Counted from the first letter of the stretch, positions 8,609 to 18,589 are shown. The stretch: 64,000 nt of DNA from an uncultured Chlamydiae bacterium (GCA_903824495.1 CAIJXB010000026.1:124001-188000), one strand, 5' to 3'. A program made the numbers and translations. Notes: generated by a model from the sequence alone, not told the origin.

Positions 8609-9604
8609 ATGATCAATGACGAAAACCGCTTCCACTCCGCTCTAGAAAATGCCTTTCAAGAAGGATATGACTCTTTTAAATCCTGCATCCGTTTTTATGG
8701 TCTTTTTCATATCAGCTTCATTTCTTTTTTATGCATGCAGCTGCTTTCCTTTGTACTTTTCTTCTCGTACTTCAGTAAATCTTTAACGGCAGCTTTTGGT
8801 CTTGCTCTTTTTTTCCTGACCCTTTTTTCTTATTTCGTACTCCTTTTCTTTTTTCAGGCAAAAAAACCACAGCAGCTTTTGACCATCCGCTCTCGCTTTT
8901 GCGAAACCTGTCAAGCTTTGCTTAAGCTATCTCAAGAAGATCCCGAATCCCTTTTAACAGTCTCGCGCGCTCTAGAGGAATTTGCTCTTTTTTTAAGTAA
9001 GAAAGAGCCCTCTTTTTACGCTTCGTCCTTTACGATTAAGTCCTTTGTTCCTTTAGCTTTGAAATTTAAGATCTGGCTCCACTGGAAAAACTTTCACCAA
9101 ATGAAAGAGCTTTTTTTTCAGCAAAGCATCGAGATCATCATTTCCTTAATCAAAAGAGCTCCTACAAGTCTTGAACTACATGCCTGCCTTGCAGAAAGCT
9201 ACACTAAGCTCTGTAAACTCTATGTCCATCCCCAAAAAATGCAATCACTAGCGCAGCTTCCTTGGATCTCTCCGGAGTATTCTTCTTCTTTTATGAATGA
9301 GCAATTCTTGCTTTACTCTGGTAAGGCAATTGAAGAGTTTAAGATCTTGGAAGATCTAGCTCCTAAAGATCCTTGGGTGCTTGCACATCTAGCTGAAATC
9401 TATCGCTTGCAAGAAAAAGCAGAAGAAGAAATTCGTCACTGCGAAGAGCTTCTAAAGCTAACACCTGACAATGGTGAGCTTCTTTTTCAGCTCGGTGTTC
9501 TGTATTTTAGAGAAGGATACGCTGCTAAAGGACTCAAAATGTATGAGCTTCTTCAAAGTGACTCTTCTGAAAAAGCAGGAAAACTCATAGAGCACTACAA
9601 TTAA
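8609..9604 (+). CDS. Membrane protein with C-terminal TPR repeats
   Basis: 331 residues. Two adjacent hydrophobic helices (about 33-57 and 60-85) form a hairpin near the N-terminus. The remainder is soluble and helical; the last ~90 residues contain two or three TPR-like units, for example DPWVLAHLAEIYRLQEKAEE followed by DNGELLFQLGVLYFREGYAA. The family is not recognised. The bilobed hydrophobic N-terminus is compatible with an inner-membrane scaffold or an inclusion-membrane protein. No signal peptide or enzyme motif is visible. Confidence 0.75.
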   Translation: MINDENRFHSALENAFQEGYDSFKSCIRFYGLFHISFISFLCMQLLSFVLFFSYFSKSLTAAFGLALFFLTLFSYFVLLFFFQAKKPQQLLTIRSRFCETCQALLKLSQEDPESLLTVSRALEEFALFLSKKEPSFYASSFTIKSFVPLALKFKIWLHWKNFHQMKELFFQQSIEIIISLIKRAPTSLELHACLAESYTKLCKLYVHPQKMQSLAQLPWISPEYSSSFMNEQFLLYSGKAIEEFKILEDLAPKDPWVLAHLAEIYRLQEKAEEEIRHCEELLKLTPDNGELLFQLGVLYFREGYAAKGLKMYELLQSDSSEKAGKLIEHYN

Positions 9605-9798
9605 GAGCTTCTTCCCTATATAGAAATCACAAATTTCTCTGGCAAATCAAAAACGTAAGACTCTTATTTTAAGGAGCTTGAAAATCGCAAAAAGAAAAGC
9701 GCAAAAAAGAACATCAATGAACGTTGAAAAATTTGTTAATACAATGTAAATTCTGAAACTTCGCAAATCTTCTTAGAAAATTTTAGAGCAAACCTATC

Positions 9799-12700
9799 AT
9801 GTCAGACGCTGTGTACACTCCTATCCTTTCAGAAAGCACTAGCGCTTTACAAGTTACACGAGATATCGTGAGCCTTCCTTTTGAGATCGAACCAACGATT
9901 TCTTACTCACTACTATCTTCTGAAATCACCCACCATGTGAATCTTATGGAGAAGGTGATAAGAAAATGTATCCCTTCTTCTTTTTTTCTTTTATCAACAC
10001 AAGAGTTTAAAAATCAGCTTCTTCAAAGGATACCTTTTTTTGTGTGGAATGAGCCATCAAGCGCTCCCGAAAGCCTTGAGATCTGCTGTCTAACCCTTGC
10101 ATCAAAAGAAGACGCTACTGAAAATCAGCTCATCGACATTTTGAAATCATGGATCATTCCTGGAAAACTGACACCTCTTTTATCTTCCGAGGTCCTGCAT
10201 TTTCAATGGAACCTATTCCCGAATGAAACTTTTCTAGTCCTTCAAGTTAAGTTACTGATCAAGAACGAGAAAGATTTAAGTAAAGCCATTTTACATCTAC
10301 CATCTTTATCTATGCATGTTCTTTCTGCTCTTAAAAACCCCTCTATTTTTAAAAGCTTCTTTGCCGAACATCCGCTTCTAGAGAACATGAAAAATGCCGA
10401 AGTATATAAAGAGCTCGTTTTTTTAAGAGAAAAATTCCCGTCCCTTTTTGACTCTTCTCTTTTCATCGAAATGAGCCGTTTTTTTTCTTTGTGCCCAAAG
10501 TCGTTTTTCTCTCCTAGAACATCTCGCCTGATCACAAAAATTATCTCCTGCCACTTCTTCATGAGAACAACGCTTTTAAGGCAGCTGTCTTTGTATCCTG
10601 AGAAAAAACACATGGAAGTTCGCTTCATTCGAACGGAGCTTAATTTCTTTTTTGGCTCTAAGCCAGTGCTTGGTCTTGTTTTAGGAATTGCGCCGCTTGA
10701 TAAACATGAGCTTTTTGAAGAAGAACATATTTTGGAAGCGGCTCAATCCATTCTTCCAGAGCTACAATGTGTTCAAGGCTCTTTTTATAGCTATCAAGGA
10801 GTTCAAGATCCCCTTTGCACTCTATATATAGAGCTGGAGAAAAAAGATGGTTCCCGTTTTTCTCAAAATGACCTCTTCCTTTTAAAGAAAGAGCTCGAAT
10901 TTGAACTAAAAAGACGGATTGAAAAACTCGTCCCTTCCATCTTTATGATCCGCAATGAAGAAGAAACGATGAGAAACATTTTAATCTTAAGCCAAGAGCT
11001 AAAATACCTCTCTGATCTTCCTCAAGTCATGATCTCTTTAGATAAGCAGACTGTTTCCGAAATTGTCTTTATAGTTGTTCTTGTAAGACTATTAAAACCT
11101 GCACAAATTCCTCTGGCCGAAAGCTTTCATTCTCTACAATCAGAAGCTGAGTTCATCCCTGATAGATTGCAATATGTGGGTTTTTTAAGAAAAAACCACC
11201 CCAAAGAAGCCAATGTATTTCATTTAAAAATCCAGAAAACTTCAGATCTACTCAGGACTGACTACTCCGTTAACTTTTACTTAGCTAGACAAAAGGTCGC
11301 ATCACTACTTTCTAAAGCGATCGGATCTTTTAGAGACTACAACGGGGGAATGATCCTCAAGCAAGGGGAGCTTTTTTATCAATTTAAAGAAGCATTTTCC
11401 CAGATTGCTCAGAAAAATTCAGAACTCCTTGAAAACTTTTTCTTCTCTCTTAACCCAATTGAAATGCAAGCAACGCTTGCCTTAACTTCGTTGCAAATTT
11501 TATTCCATCAGTTTTTAGAAGCTAGAGAAGTTGAACTCGTAAAAAAAGATGACTACTTTTTAAAAATCGAAGAGAAAAAAGATCAACTCTTTGCAATGGT
11601 TAGAACCCAAGACGCTTCTTTTAAAGAAGAGGTCCATACAACACTCATCCGTCATGGACTATGGTCAAAAGCCCTCATCCACACCTCTACCCATCTTCAA
11701 GGCTCTTTATATACCGGTTTTATCTTAACAAACCTTGAAACAAGAAAGCATCAGCTCTTCATAGAAGCGATTCACGAAGCCATTAAAAGCTGGAAAGTAC
11801 GCTTAAAAAATCTCCAGATCGTTAAGCTCAGCTTTTCCTATCTTCCTTCTTCTTTAGATCCGAGGATCGATGGAGACGAAGTCTCCTTCACCATCATTAA
11901 GATGCTGTTTGAAGGACTTACAAGACTTGATGAAAAGGGAGCACCACACCTTGCCATAGCACACAGTGTAGAAATTTCTCCAGATTTGAAAAGATACCTT
12001 TTTAAACTCAAAAGATGCCACTGGTCCGATGGTTCTTTAGTCACTGCTTATGATTTTGAGTGCAGTTGGAAAAAAATTCTCTCTCCTCACTTTTCAACGC
12101 TCTTTTCCTACTTGTTTCATCCTATTAAGAATGCACAAAAGGCTAAAGAAGGTCTTTGCTCTGTGGATGACGTGGGGATCAAAGCTTTAAATAACCTTCT
12201 GCTTGCGGTAGACTTAGAATATCCAACTCCGGAGTTTTTAGAGCTTACGGCGCTTCCCATTTATTCTCCCGTTCACCATGAGATCGACAAAACTCATCCT
12301 GACTGGGGACTTAGAGGCTCAGAAGACTTTGTATGTAATGGTCCTTTTCTTCTCAAAAAAACCACGCGCAATCTCCGCTGTGAGCTTGTTAAAAATGCAT
12401 TCTATTGGGATGCCGAAAATGTAAAGCTTGAACAGATGAACCTCTCTAAGGACTCGAGCCTTGTCGCGCATTCTATGTTTAAAAATGAAGAAATCGACTG
12501 GCTCGGAATGCCCTTAAGACCTTGGGAGCCTTTTTTTGAAGAGCATCCTGAATCAGAAACAAGCTCGATCCTCTCTGGTGTTAATTGGTGTTTGTTCAAT
12601 ACAGAAAAATTCCCTTTTCATAATGCGAATTTAAGAAAGGCTTTTTTACTCGCTATCAATCAAAAAGAGCTCGTATCTAGACTCCCTGGGAACTGCGTTC

Positions 12701-13311
12701 CAGCAATAACGCCGTTGCCACTTTCTCATACGTTGAATCACGAACCTGATCATCTTCAAGGAAACGAGACCCTAGCTTTGGAACTGTTTGAGCTCGCACT
12801 TAAAGAACTGGGACTTAACCGAAAACAATTCCCCCTTGTAACGCTCACCTTTGCCCACACTGTTGTCCGCGAAAAAACAGCTCGCTACCTTGCTGAAAAA
12901 TGGAAGCTGCTTTTTCAAATCCCTTGCCGTGTTGAAAAATATGAGTACTCCGTCTTTTTCTCAAAGATGATGAAAGCAGATTTCCAAGTAGCCACTTTGC
13001 ATTGGAAATCGTGGGTAGATCATCCTCTTTATACACTCAAGATATTCAAGCATCAAAAAGACACGATCAATTTTGCAAGATGGAGCCATGTAAAATATCA
13101 AGAGCTTCTCGATCTTGCGCAAGCAGAGATCGATCCTACTCAAAAAATAAAACATCTTACGGCTGCAGAAAGGATTTTAATGGAAGAGGCTCCTTTGATC
13201 CCTCTTTATTATGAAAAAGAAAAAATCCTTAAGAAGAGCCATCTAAAACAGGTCCTTTACTCTAAGACAACAGGGTATTTAGACTTCAAGTATGCCTCTG
13301 TTGAAAGGTAA
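9799..13311 (+). CDS. Large protein with C-terminal oligopeptide-binding (SBP family 5) domain
   Basis: 1170 residues. Residues ~675-1165 form a full family-5 substrate-binding (OppA/DppA) domain: FSYLPSSLDPRIDGDE at its start, IIKMLFEGLTRLDEKGAP, LKRCHWSDGSLVTAYDF, and FVCNGPFLLKK. The first ~670 residues match no family I recognise; they are mixed alpha/beta with many Leu/Phe/Lys and no clear repeats. There is no signal peptide, although OppA-type proteins are normally exported lipoproteins. No permease or ATPase genes adjoin. It may be a cytoplasmic or otherwise exported peptide sensor. The fusion is read in a single uninterrupted frame. Confidence 0.8.
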   Translation: MSDAVYTPILSESTSALQVTRDIVSLPFEIEPTISYSLLSSEITHHVNLMEKVIRKCIPSSFFLLSTQEFKNQLLQRIPFFVWNEPSSAPESLEICCLTLASKEDATENQLIDILKSWIIPGKLTPLLSSEVLHFQWNLFPNETFLVLQVKLLIKNEKDLSKAILHLPSLSMHVLSALKNPSIFKSFFAEHPLLENMKNAEVYKELVFLREKFPSLFDSSLFIEMSRFFSLCPKSFFSPRTSRLITKIISCHFFMRTTLLRQLSLYPEKKHMEVRFIRTELNFFFGSKPVLGLVLGIAPLDKHELFEEEHILEAAQSILPELQCVQGSFYSYQGVQDPLCTLYIELEKKDGSRFSQNDLFLLKKELEFELKRRIEKLVPSIFMIRNEEETMRNILILSQELKYLSDLPQVMISLDKQTVSEIVFIVVLVRLLKPAQIPLAESFHSLQSEAEFIPDRLQYVGFLRKNHPKEANVFHLKIQKTSDLLRTDYSVNFYLARQKVASLLSKAIGSFRDYNGGMILKQGELFYQFKEAFSQIAQKNSELLENFFFSLNPIEMQATLALTSLQILFHQFLEAREVELVKKDDYFLKIEEKKDQLFAMVRTQDASFKEEVHTTLIRHGLWSKALIHTSTHLQGSLYTGFILTNLETRKHQLFIEAIHEAIKSWKVRLKNLQIVKLSFSYLPSSLDPRIDGDEVSFTIIKMLFEGLTRLDEKGAPHLAIAHSVEISPDLKRYLFKLKRCHWSDGSLVTAYDFECSWKKILSPHFSTLFSYLFHPIKNAQKAKEGLCSVDDVGIKALNNLLLAVDLEYPTPEFLELTALPIYSPVHHEIDKTHPDWGLRGSEDFVCNGPFLLKKTTRNLRCELVKNAFYWDAENVKLEQMNLSKDSSLVAHSMFKNEEIDWLGMPLRPWEPFFEEHPESETSSILSGVNWCLFNTEKFPFHNANLRKAFLLAINQKELVSRLPGNCVPAITPLPLSHTLNHEPDHLQGNETLALELFELALKELGLNRKQFPLVTLTFAHTVVREKTARYLAEKWKLLFQIPCRVEKYEYSVFFSKMMKADFQVATLHWKSWVDHPLYTLKIFKHQKDTINFARWSHVKYQELLDLAQAEIDPTQKIKHLTAAERILMEEAPLIPLYYEKEKILKKSHLKQVLYSKTTGYLDFKYASVER

Positions 13312-13346
13312 TGATTTAAGTCTTAGCAAAAAAAATGTAACACTTT

Positions 13347-13374
13347 TTGTAAAATAATAGGCAAGCTGTATAAT
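13347..13374 (+). promoter_or_regulatory. Sigma-66/70-type promoter for the TPR-VWA-rsmD genes
   Basis: TTGTAA (13347-13352), a 16-base spacer, and a perfect TATAAT -10 box (13369-13374), 33 bases before the ATG at 13408. No competing gene overlaps. Called by matching consensus only. Confidence 0.5.
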
Positions 13375-13407
13375 CGGGCAAACATTAACCCATTATGCGG
13401 TCTTTCT

Positions 13408-16116
13408 ATGGCACTTTTCCCTTATAAAGCTGCAATGCAGCTCTCCTTACTATGCGTCTCGTTTACACTTTTTTCAGCTGAGACGTCCACTCAAGAAGCG
13501 AGATTCCTGAAGCGAATGAAGGAATATTGGAAAGAGGGGGATTTTGATACGGCTAAAAAGCAAATCAGATCCTACTTAGAACAAAACCAGGCCTCTAACC
13601 TCAATGAAGAGATGCACCTTCTCCTTGGAGATCTTTATCTTAAAGAAGGGAACTTCCTTTCTGCTTTAGACGAGTATACCCAAATCACTAAGGAAGAACT
13701 AAAAGAAAAGGTCTTCTACAATAAAGTCCTATGTTTTTATGAAACAGATAACGTCGGGCAGCTTGCGGCCATTTCAAAAACATTCAGCTCAAAAGATAGC
13801 CTGACACTCGAGCAAAAAAATTCGGTTAGGTATCTTTGCGCGTCTAGCTTGTTCGAACACTATATGAACTCTCAAGCAAAAGATCCGATTGTTTTAGAAA
13901 AATCTAAAGAACTTTTCGAATCTTGCGCAGGAACCTCTTTTGAAAACCTCTCTCTGTATCCTCTAGCAAGACTTCATGAAATTTCCGGAAACAAAAAGCT
14001 CTCAGCTTCTTATTATGAAGCTGCTTCGCAGTTCCATCCCGATTTAACGACCGCGTTTCTTTTCCAAGCAGCTATGCTGCGCTCTGAAGAAGCTCCGCAC
14101 CTTGCTATCTCTACCTTTGAGCAAATCTTTTCTGTTCCCTCAAGCCAGCAATCAGAAGCTTTGTATAACTGTCTAACACTCCAATACAAAACAAAACAGT
14201 TTAAAGAGCTCGCTTCTGTCTACGAAAGCAACCACCATTTGCTCAGTGAAGAGCATGAAGAGATTGCTCGTGAGCTATTTGGAAAAAGCCTTTACCACTT
14301 GGGCGAATTTGAAAAAGCAATCGATCCTCTTTTAGACACTTTAAACCAAAGTAAAGTTTTAGCTTCTCAAAGAACAGCTCAGCTCATGCTCTTAGAGTGC
14401 GCCTGCAAAATACAGAATGTCGAGCTGTATCACAAAATGTTTAGAAATCCCTCGTATCCTCTAGTAAACGATGAAAACTACCCCAAAGCCCATCTGGTTT
14501 ATCTGGGTCTTTTAAAATCAAATGAGCGCTATCCAGAATTCATCGAAGAATCCAAGGTGTTTGCAGATCAAAATCCAAACAGCCCAGATAGAGAGCAAGT
14601 ATTATGGGATACCTCTCACTTTTTATATCAGTCTAAAAACTGGAAGGAAGCTGATCGCTTGTTCGCTGCCTTTATTAAAGATTACCCTTCTAGCAAGTCC
14701 GTCTCTAATGCTCTTAGATTGCAGCTGAACTGCGCTCTTTTTGAAGTGCAGACAGGCCCTGAAAGTAGTGCTTCTGCAAGCAGACAGGTTCTGATCGGAA
14801 AAATTCGAGAGATTTTACCAAAAGAAAATGTTTTGACTGATGCTGAAAAAGAAACCTTTTCTTTTGAGCTCGCTAAAAATCTTTTTCTAGAAGAAAAGTT
14901 CGAAGAGGCTCTATCTGCTTCCCAAACTCTAATCGAGCAAACACCTCAAACCCGTTTTATGGAAGAGATAGAAACACTTCAAACCCTCTGCTATCTAAGC
15001 CACCCCAAATACCTATCTCAGTTCATAGATCACGCTGAAAAGCTTCTTGAAAAATCTCCTAATTTCGCAGAAGCTGATAAGCTAAGGCTTCATCTGTTCA
15101 ATGCTTACGTACAAAAAGCGGAAGGCGTTCCGCCCCAAGAAAGAGAGCTTCCCCTTCATAGAGCCGCAGATCACCTCTATGTCCTGCTCGAAAAAAATTC
15201 CTCTTCTCTTAAAGCTGAAAACATCTTGTGGCTTGGAGAGCATTATTATGGTCTTAGCCAAAAGCTACAAGAGGATCCTCTTTCTCCTCAAAACCTAAAG
15301 ACTTGCTATTTGGAAAGATCGATCCACGCTTTTGATGCGCTTTTGCCAGCTGAAGGATCTTCTATTGAAGGAGCCACAGAGCTTAGCTTATTAAGGCTCT
15401 CTACTCTTTTCTCTCTGTCAAACCAAGCAGAGAAAAAAGCGATTTACCTCAGCCGTTTTCTAAATACTGGAGAATCTATACAGAGTCCTATTCAACGAGA
15501 GCTCCTAAGAGAACTTGCAAAGACCCATGAAACACTTGGCAATCCTCTTAAAGCTTTAGATCTCTATAATACTCTCATTCAAAACCATCCTGGGTCTTCT
15601 GTAAGAGCCCTTGCTATCTTAGACAGATCTAAGCTCTTAAGCTCTTATCTGCCGAAAGACCAACAAACAGAAGAGAACCTCTCGTATGCACAGAACTTGA
15701 ATGATTTAAAAGATCTAGAAGTACAAAGAAGTCTTCTTTCTGAACCTCTTCATCTAGAAGCAGGACTTGAGTATATCAGCTGGAAATCTTCTCTTGGAAG
15801 GGAAGATCTTGCTCAAAAGCAAAAAAAGATTCAGCTCTTAAATCTTTTTAAAGAAAATTTTGCCTCTGAACTTTTAGAAGAAAGCTCTGATCCCTCTTTG
15901 AAAGACAAAGAACACATCCTAGCTTCTTATCTGAAATTTGCAGATGCAGAGATCCTTCGTTTAGAAGCTAGTTTGATAGAAACTCCTGATGAAGCTGAAG
16001 CTGTTAAAAGAAGCGCTTTAAGTAAACTCGAAGAGCTTCTTTTACAAACTTCGCTTCCAGAAGAACTTAAAACAAGAATCGAAATGAGCCAGCAATCCTT
16101 AGGGAACAACCTATGA
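13408..16116 (+). CDS. Secreted TPR-repeat protein
   Basis: 902 residues with an N-terminal signal-like hydrophobic stretch (about 10-24, AMQLSLLCVSFTLFSAE). The mature part is all helical with many degenerate TPR units, for example LLGDLYLKEGNFLSALDEY near the N-terminus and LRELAKTHETLGNPLKALDL near the C-terminus. Such proteins act as periplasmic scaffolds (compare BamD and TolA-binding TPR proteins). The stop overlaps the next gene's ATG by 4 bases, so it is co-translated with the VWA protein, and the two may form a complex. No enzymatic motif is present. Confidence 0.85.
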   Translation: MALFPYKAAMQLSLLCVSFTLFSAETSTQEARFLKRMKEYWKEGDFDTAKKQIRSYLEQNQASNLNEEMHLLLGDLYLKEGNFLSALDEYTQITKEELKEKVFYNKVLCFYETDNVGQLAAISKTFSSKDSLTLEQKNSVRYLCASSLFEHYMNSQAKDPIVLEKSKELFESCAGTSFENLSLYPLARLHEISGNKKLSASYYEAASQFHPDLTTAFLFQAAMLRSEEAPHLAISTFEQIFSVPSSQQSEALYNCLTLQYKTKQFKELASVYESNHHLLSEEHEEIARELFGKSLYHLGEFEKAIDPLLDTLNQSKVLASQRTAQLMLLECACKIQNVELYHKMFRNPSYPLVNDENYPKAHLVYLGLLKSNERYPEFIEESKVFADQNPNSPDREQVLWDTSHFLYQSKNWKEADRLFAAFIKDYPSSKSVSNALRLQLNCALFEVQTGPESSASASRQVLIGKIREILPKENVLTDAEKETFSFELAKNLFLEEKFEEALSASQTLIEQTPQTRFMEEIETLQTLCYLSHPKYLSQFIDHAEKLLEKSPNFAEADKLRLHLFNAYVQKAEGVPPQERELPLHRAADHLYVLLEKNSSSLKAENILWLGEHYYGLSQKLQEDPLSPQNLKTCYLERSIHAFDALLPAEGSSIEGATELSLLRLSTLFSLSNQAEKKAIYLSRFLNTGESIQSPIQRELLRELAKTHETLGNPLKALDLYNTLIQNHPGSSVRALAILDRSKLLSSYLPKDQQTEENLSYAQNLNDLKDLEVQRSLLSEPLHLEAGLEYISWKSSLGREDLAQKQKKIQLLNLFKENFASELLEESSDPSLKDKEHILASYLKFADAEILRLEASLIETPDEAEAVKRSALSKLEELLLQTSLPEELKTRIEMSQQSLGNNL

Positions 16117-17936
16117 TCACTGCTTTTCAAAAGGTAAAGACTCCTCCTCTTTGGGCTAAATGCTTGATAGCCTCTATCGCTCTTCATTCTGTGGCTCTTT
16201 ACGTTGTCATTCAGAATCCTGTTCTGCTTAAAAAGCCATGGTCGTCTTTATTTTCTCCAAGCACACCTCTGCCTAAATACATCTCTGTTGATGAAGAGTG
16301 GAATTCCGATACGCTTGTTTTAGAACATTTTTTTGAAGAGTTTCCTCAACTGCCTAAAAAAAGTAAAACCTCACTAGATGTCGTTTCTTTAGCCGCACTT
16401 GGGCCTTTGCAAGAGCCAGGCAAAGAGATTGCTATTAATCTCAAATCTGCCTTTTTTCTAAAAGATGCGCAGTCTGCAGAAGAGAGTCGTAATCAAATCT
16501 CTCTTTCTCTTAAGCTTGACGAAGAAGAGCTAAAGGCACCTACCCTAACCTCTTTTTCTCATACCCCTTCGCTTAAAAGAGCGTATCAAGACCCGGTCCT
16601 TCATGAACTATCTTTCGATATCCAAGGGCTAGAGCCAATCCAAGCTCACCATATTTCAAATGTCTCTACAGCAGAGGCTCATAAAGAGCCCGTCTCTTTA
16701 TCTTTAAAAAAAGCTACCTCTGAAATTGCTTTAGAAGAAACTGACCTGCTGTCTTCTTCAAATCTCAATGTTCCTCACTTAGAACATGGAGAGCGCGTTA
16801 ATCTTTCTTTAAAAACGCCAACATTTAACCATTTCATGCAAGAAATGCCCATGCAATCTCTCGCCGGCGCATCTTTTTCTGAAATCGACACATATATCCC
16901 GGAAGATCTCATCGCTGCTATCGAATGGAACAATGACTTTGAAGTGAAAGCCTCGTTATTTCCTCAGCAAGATGGCTACGCCTTTTCTGTTGCAATCACT
17001 CCAACTAAAAATCTTGAAGAGCAAAAGATCAAACAAAACTTCTACTTTTTGATCGACAACTCCGCTGACATTGAAAAACATAAACTTTCTGTGTTCAAGC
17101 GCTCTGTTTTAAAAGCTCTTTCCGCTTTAAAGCCGGGAGACTGCTTTAACATCTTTTTAGTAGATAAAAAGACTGTTAAACTCAGCTCTAGCAACTTGAT
17201 TGTCTCTCCTAAAAACATCCAATTGGCAGAGGAGTTTTTAGAGAAAAAAGGGGACGACAGACCACTTTTTTCTTCTTTAAACTTAAATCAAAGCTTAAGC
17301 GATCTTTTAAAATCTGTTGAAACAGAAGATGAAGTGCACACTGCTATTTTGCTCACCAATGGAAAAGCCACTCTGCCTCCTAAAGAGCTTCGACGCTTCT
17401 TGGAAAAAAATCAGGGACGTGTCAATTTATTCACAGCAGCCGCCGGACAAAACAACCATTTAACATTTTTAGATCTGCTCAGCTCTTTTTCTGGTGGATC
17501 TCTTTTTTACTCAGACACCAATGCCTCTTTTCCTAGAAAATTGGCAGCTTTTGTAAAAGGGTTAGAGGCTCCCTTAGCAAAGAACCTCTCCTATTCTCTT
17601 CTTGCAAGTCAATCAGAAACCCATTTAGAGCTTTCAGATCTTGGTCAAATGCCAAACCTCTATAATAAAACCCCTTTTGTGATCACGGGCAAGATGGATC
17701 GCCTTTGTGATCTTCAGCTTATTTTACAAGGAAGCAGCGCGGAAGATCAGATTTTCCTAAAAAAGGTCATCCACTTTGAAGAGGCCTCGGCACCTGATAG
17801 TGCCGTGAAAAAGCAGTGGATCCTCTATCAAAGAAATGAGCTCTATGAGAAGTTTTTAAAAGATCCAAGACCCTCCCATCTTGAAAAGGCTACAGACCTT
17901 TTAAAAGCCATCCATGGAAAGGCCTTTACTCAATGA
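16113..17936 (+). CDS. Membrane-anchored VWA-domain protein
   Basis: 607 residues. A single N-terminal membrane helix (about 12-33) anchors a long region with little recognisable fold (40-300). A von Willebrand A-like domain follows at about 305-485: FYFLIDNSADI in the MIDAS position, HTAILLTNGKATLPP as the central strand and loop, and VNLFTAAAGQ. The MIDAS motif is degenerate (DNSAD instead of DxSxS), so metal-dependent binding may be lost. It overlaps both neighbours by 4 bases. A TPR-plus-VWA pair resembles BatB/BatE-type envelope gene sets, but the resemblance is only architectural. Confidence 0.75.
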   Translation: MITAFQKVKTPPLWAKCLIASIALHSVALYVVIQNPVLLKKPWSSLFSPSTPLPKYISVDEEWNSDTLVLEHFFEEFPQLPKKSKTSLDVVSLAALGPLQEPGKEIAINLKSAFFLKDAQSAEESRNQISLSLKLDEEELKAPTLTSFSHTPSLKRAYQDPVLHELSFDIQGLEPIQAHHISNVSTAEAHKEPVSLSLKKATSEIALEETDLLSSSNLNVPHLEHGERVNLSLKTPTFNHFMQEMPMQSLAGASFSEIDTYIPEDLIAAIEWNNDFEVKASLFPQQDGYAFSVAITPTKNLEEQKIKQNFYFLIDNSADIEKHKLSVFKRSVLKALSALKPGDCFNIFLVDKKTVKLSSSNLIVSPKNIQLAEEFLEKKGDDRPLFSSLNLNQSLSDLLKSVETEDEVHTAILLTNGKATLPPKELRRFLEKNQGRVNLFTAAAGQNNHLTFLDLLSSFSGGSLFYSDTNASFPRKLAAFVKGLEAPLAKNLSYSLLASQSETHLELSDLGQMPNLYNKTPFVITGKMDRLCDLQLILQGSSAEDQIFLKKVIHFEEASAPDSAVKKQWILYQRNELYEKFLKDPRPSHLEKATDLLKAIHGKAFTQ

Positions 17937-18505
17937 GTTTACGCATCATCGGAGGCGCCTTTAAAGGACGCCTTCTCAAAGCCCCCACAGGGCCGCTCGC
18001 TCGTCCTACCATGTCTATGATGAGAAAATCCGTCTTTGACATCTGCCAGTCTTACATTGATGGCGCTCACTTTTTAGATGTCTTTGCTTGCAGCGGTGCG
18101 ATGGGGCTAGAGGCTTTAAGTAGGGGGGCTTCTCACGCAACCTTTATAGAAAAAGATCGAAAGACACTTCAGCTTCTACAAGAAAATGTTAAAACCTTAG
18201 GCGTTGAAAAGCAGGCGACAGTCCTATCAGGGGATGTGTTTGCCTTAGTAAAAAAGCTCTCATCCACCTACGACATCATCTATATAGATCCGCCGTATCC
18301 ACTCACTGAAAGTCCGCAAAAGCCTATTTTAGGGCTTTTACATTTCTTAGATGAAAGCAATCTTCTTGCAAAGTCTGCGACTATATTTTTAGAGGAAAGG
18401 GCGCCAGGGTCTTTTGATCCAAAAGCCCTTACTTTCCAAAAGCTTCAGCACAAAAACACAAGAAAGTTTAGCTCTTCTCTACTACATCAGTTTGCGGCTG
18501 TTTAA
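17933..18505 (+). CDS. rsmD: 16S rRNA (guanine966-N2)-methyltransferase RsmD
   Basis: 190 residues, normal RsmD length. The N-terminal motif LRIIGGAFKGRLLKAPTG and RPTMSMMRKSVFDI are diagnostic. The SAM-binding loop is FLDVFACSGAMGLEALSRGA, and the catalytic amino-methyltransferase motif is YIDPPYPL (D/NPPY). It methylates G966 of 16S rRNA in the 30S subunit. The start overlaps the VWA gene stop by 4 bases, so this housekeeping gene is translationally coupled to the envelope pair. Confidence 0.94.
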   Translation: MSLRIIGGAFKGRLLKAPTGPLARPTMSMMRKSVFDICQSYIDGAHFLDVFACSGAMGLEALSRGASHATFIEKDRKTLQLLQENVKTLGVEKQATVLSGDVFALVKKLSSTYDIIYIDPPYPLTESPQKPILGLLHFLDESNLLAKSATIFLEERAPGSFDPKALTFQKLQHKNTRKFSSSLLHQFAAV

Positions 18506-18541
18506 GATCTTGTCGAATAACAATCTAAAATTTTTGCTTTG

Positions 18542-18572
18542 AAAAAAAAGGCCCGGAAGAACTCCGGGCCTT
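18542..18572 (-). terminator. Rho-independent terminator of the MORN-repeat gene
   Basis: A perfect GC-rich stem (GGCCCGGA / TCCGGGCC) with a 5-base loop. Read on the minus strand it is followed by eight T residues. It lies just past the stop codon of the repeat-protein gene. Confidence 0.92.
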
Positions 18573-18589
18573 AAGATACTTACATTAGG

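Noticed and set aside
10242..10628. 128-residue open frame antisense to the large peptide-binding protein gene
   Set aside because: Fully contained in the opposite strand of a long supported gene, with composition typical of a shadow frame.
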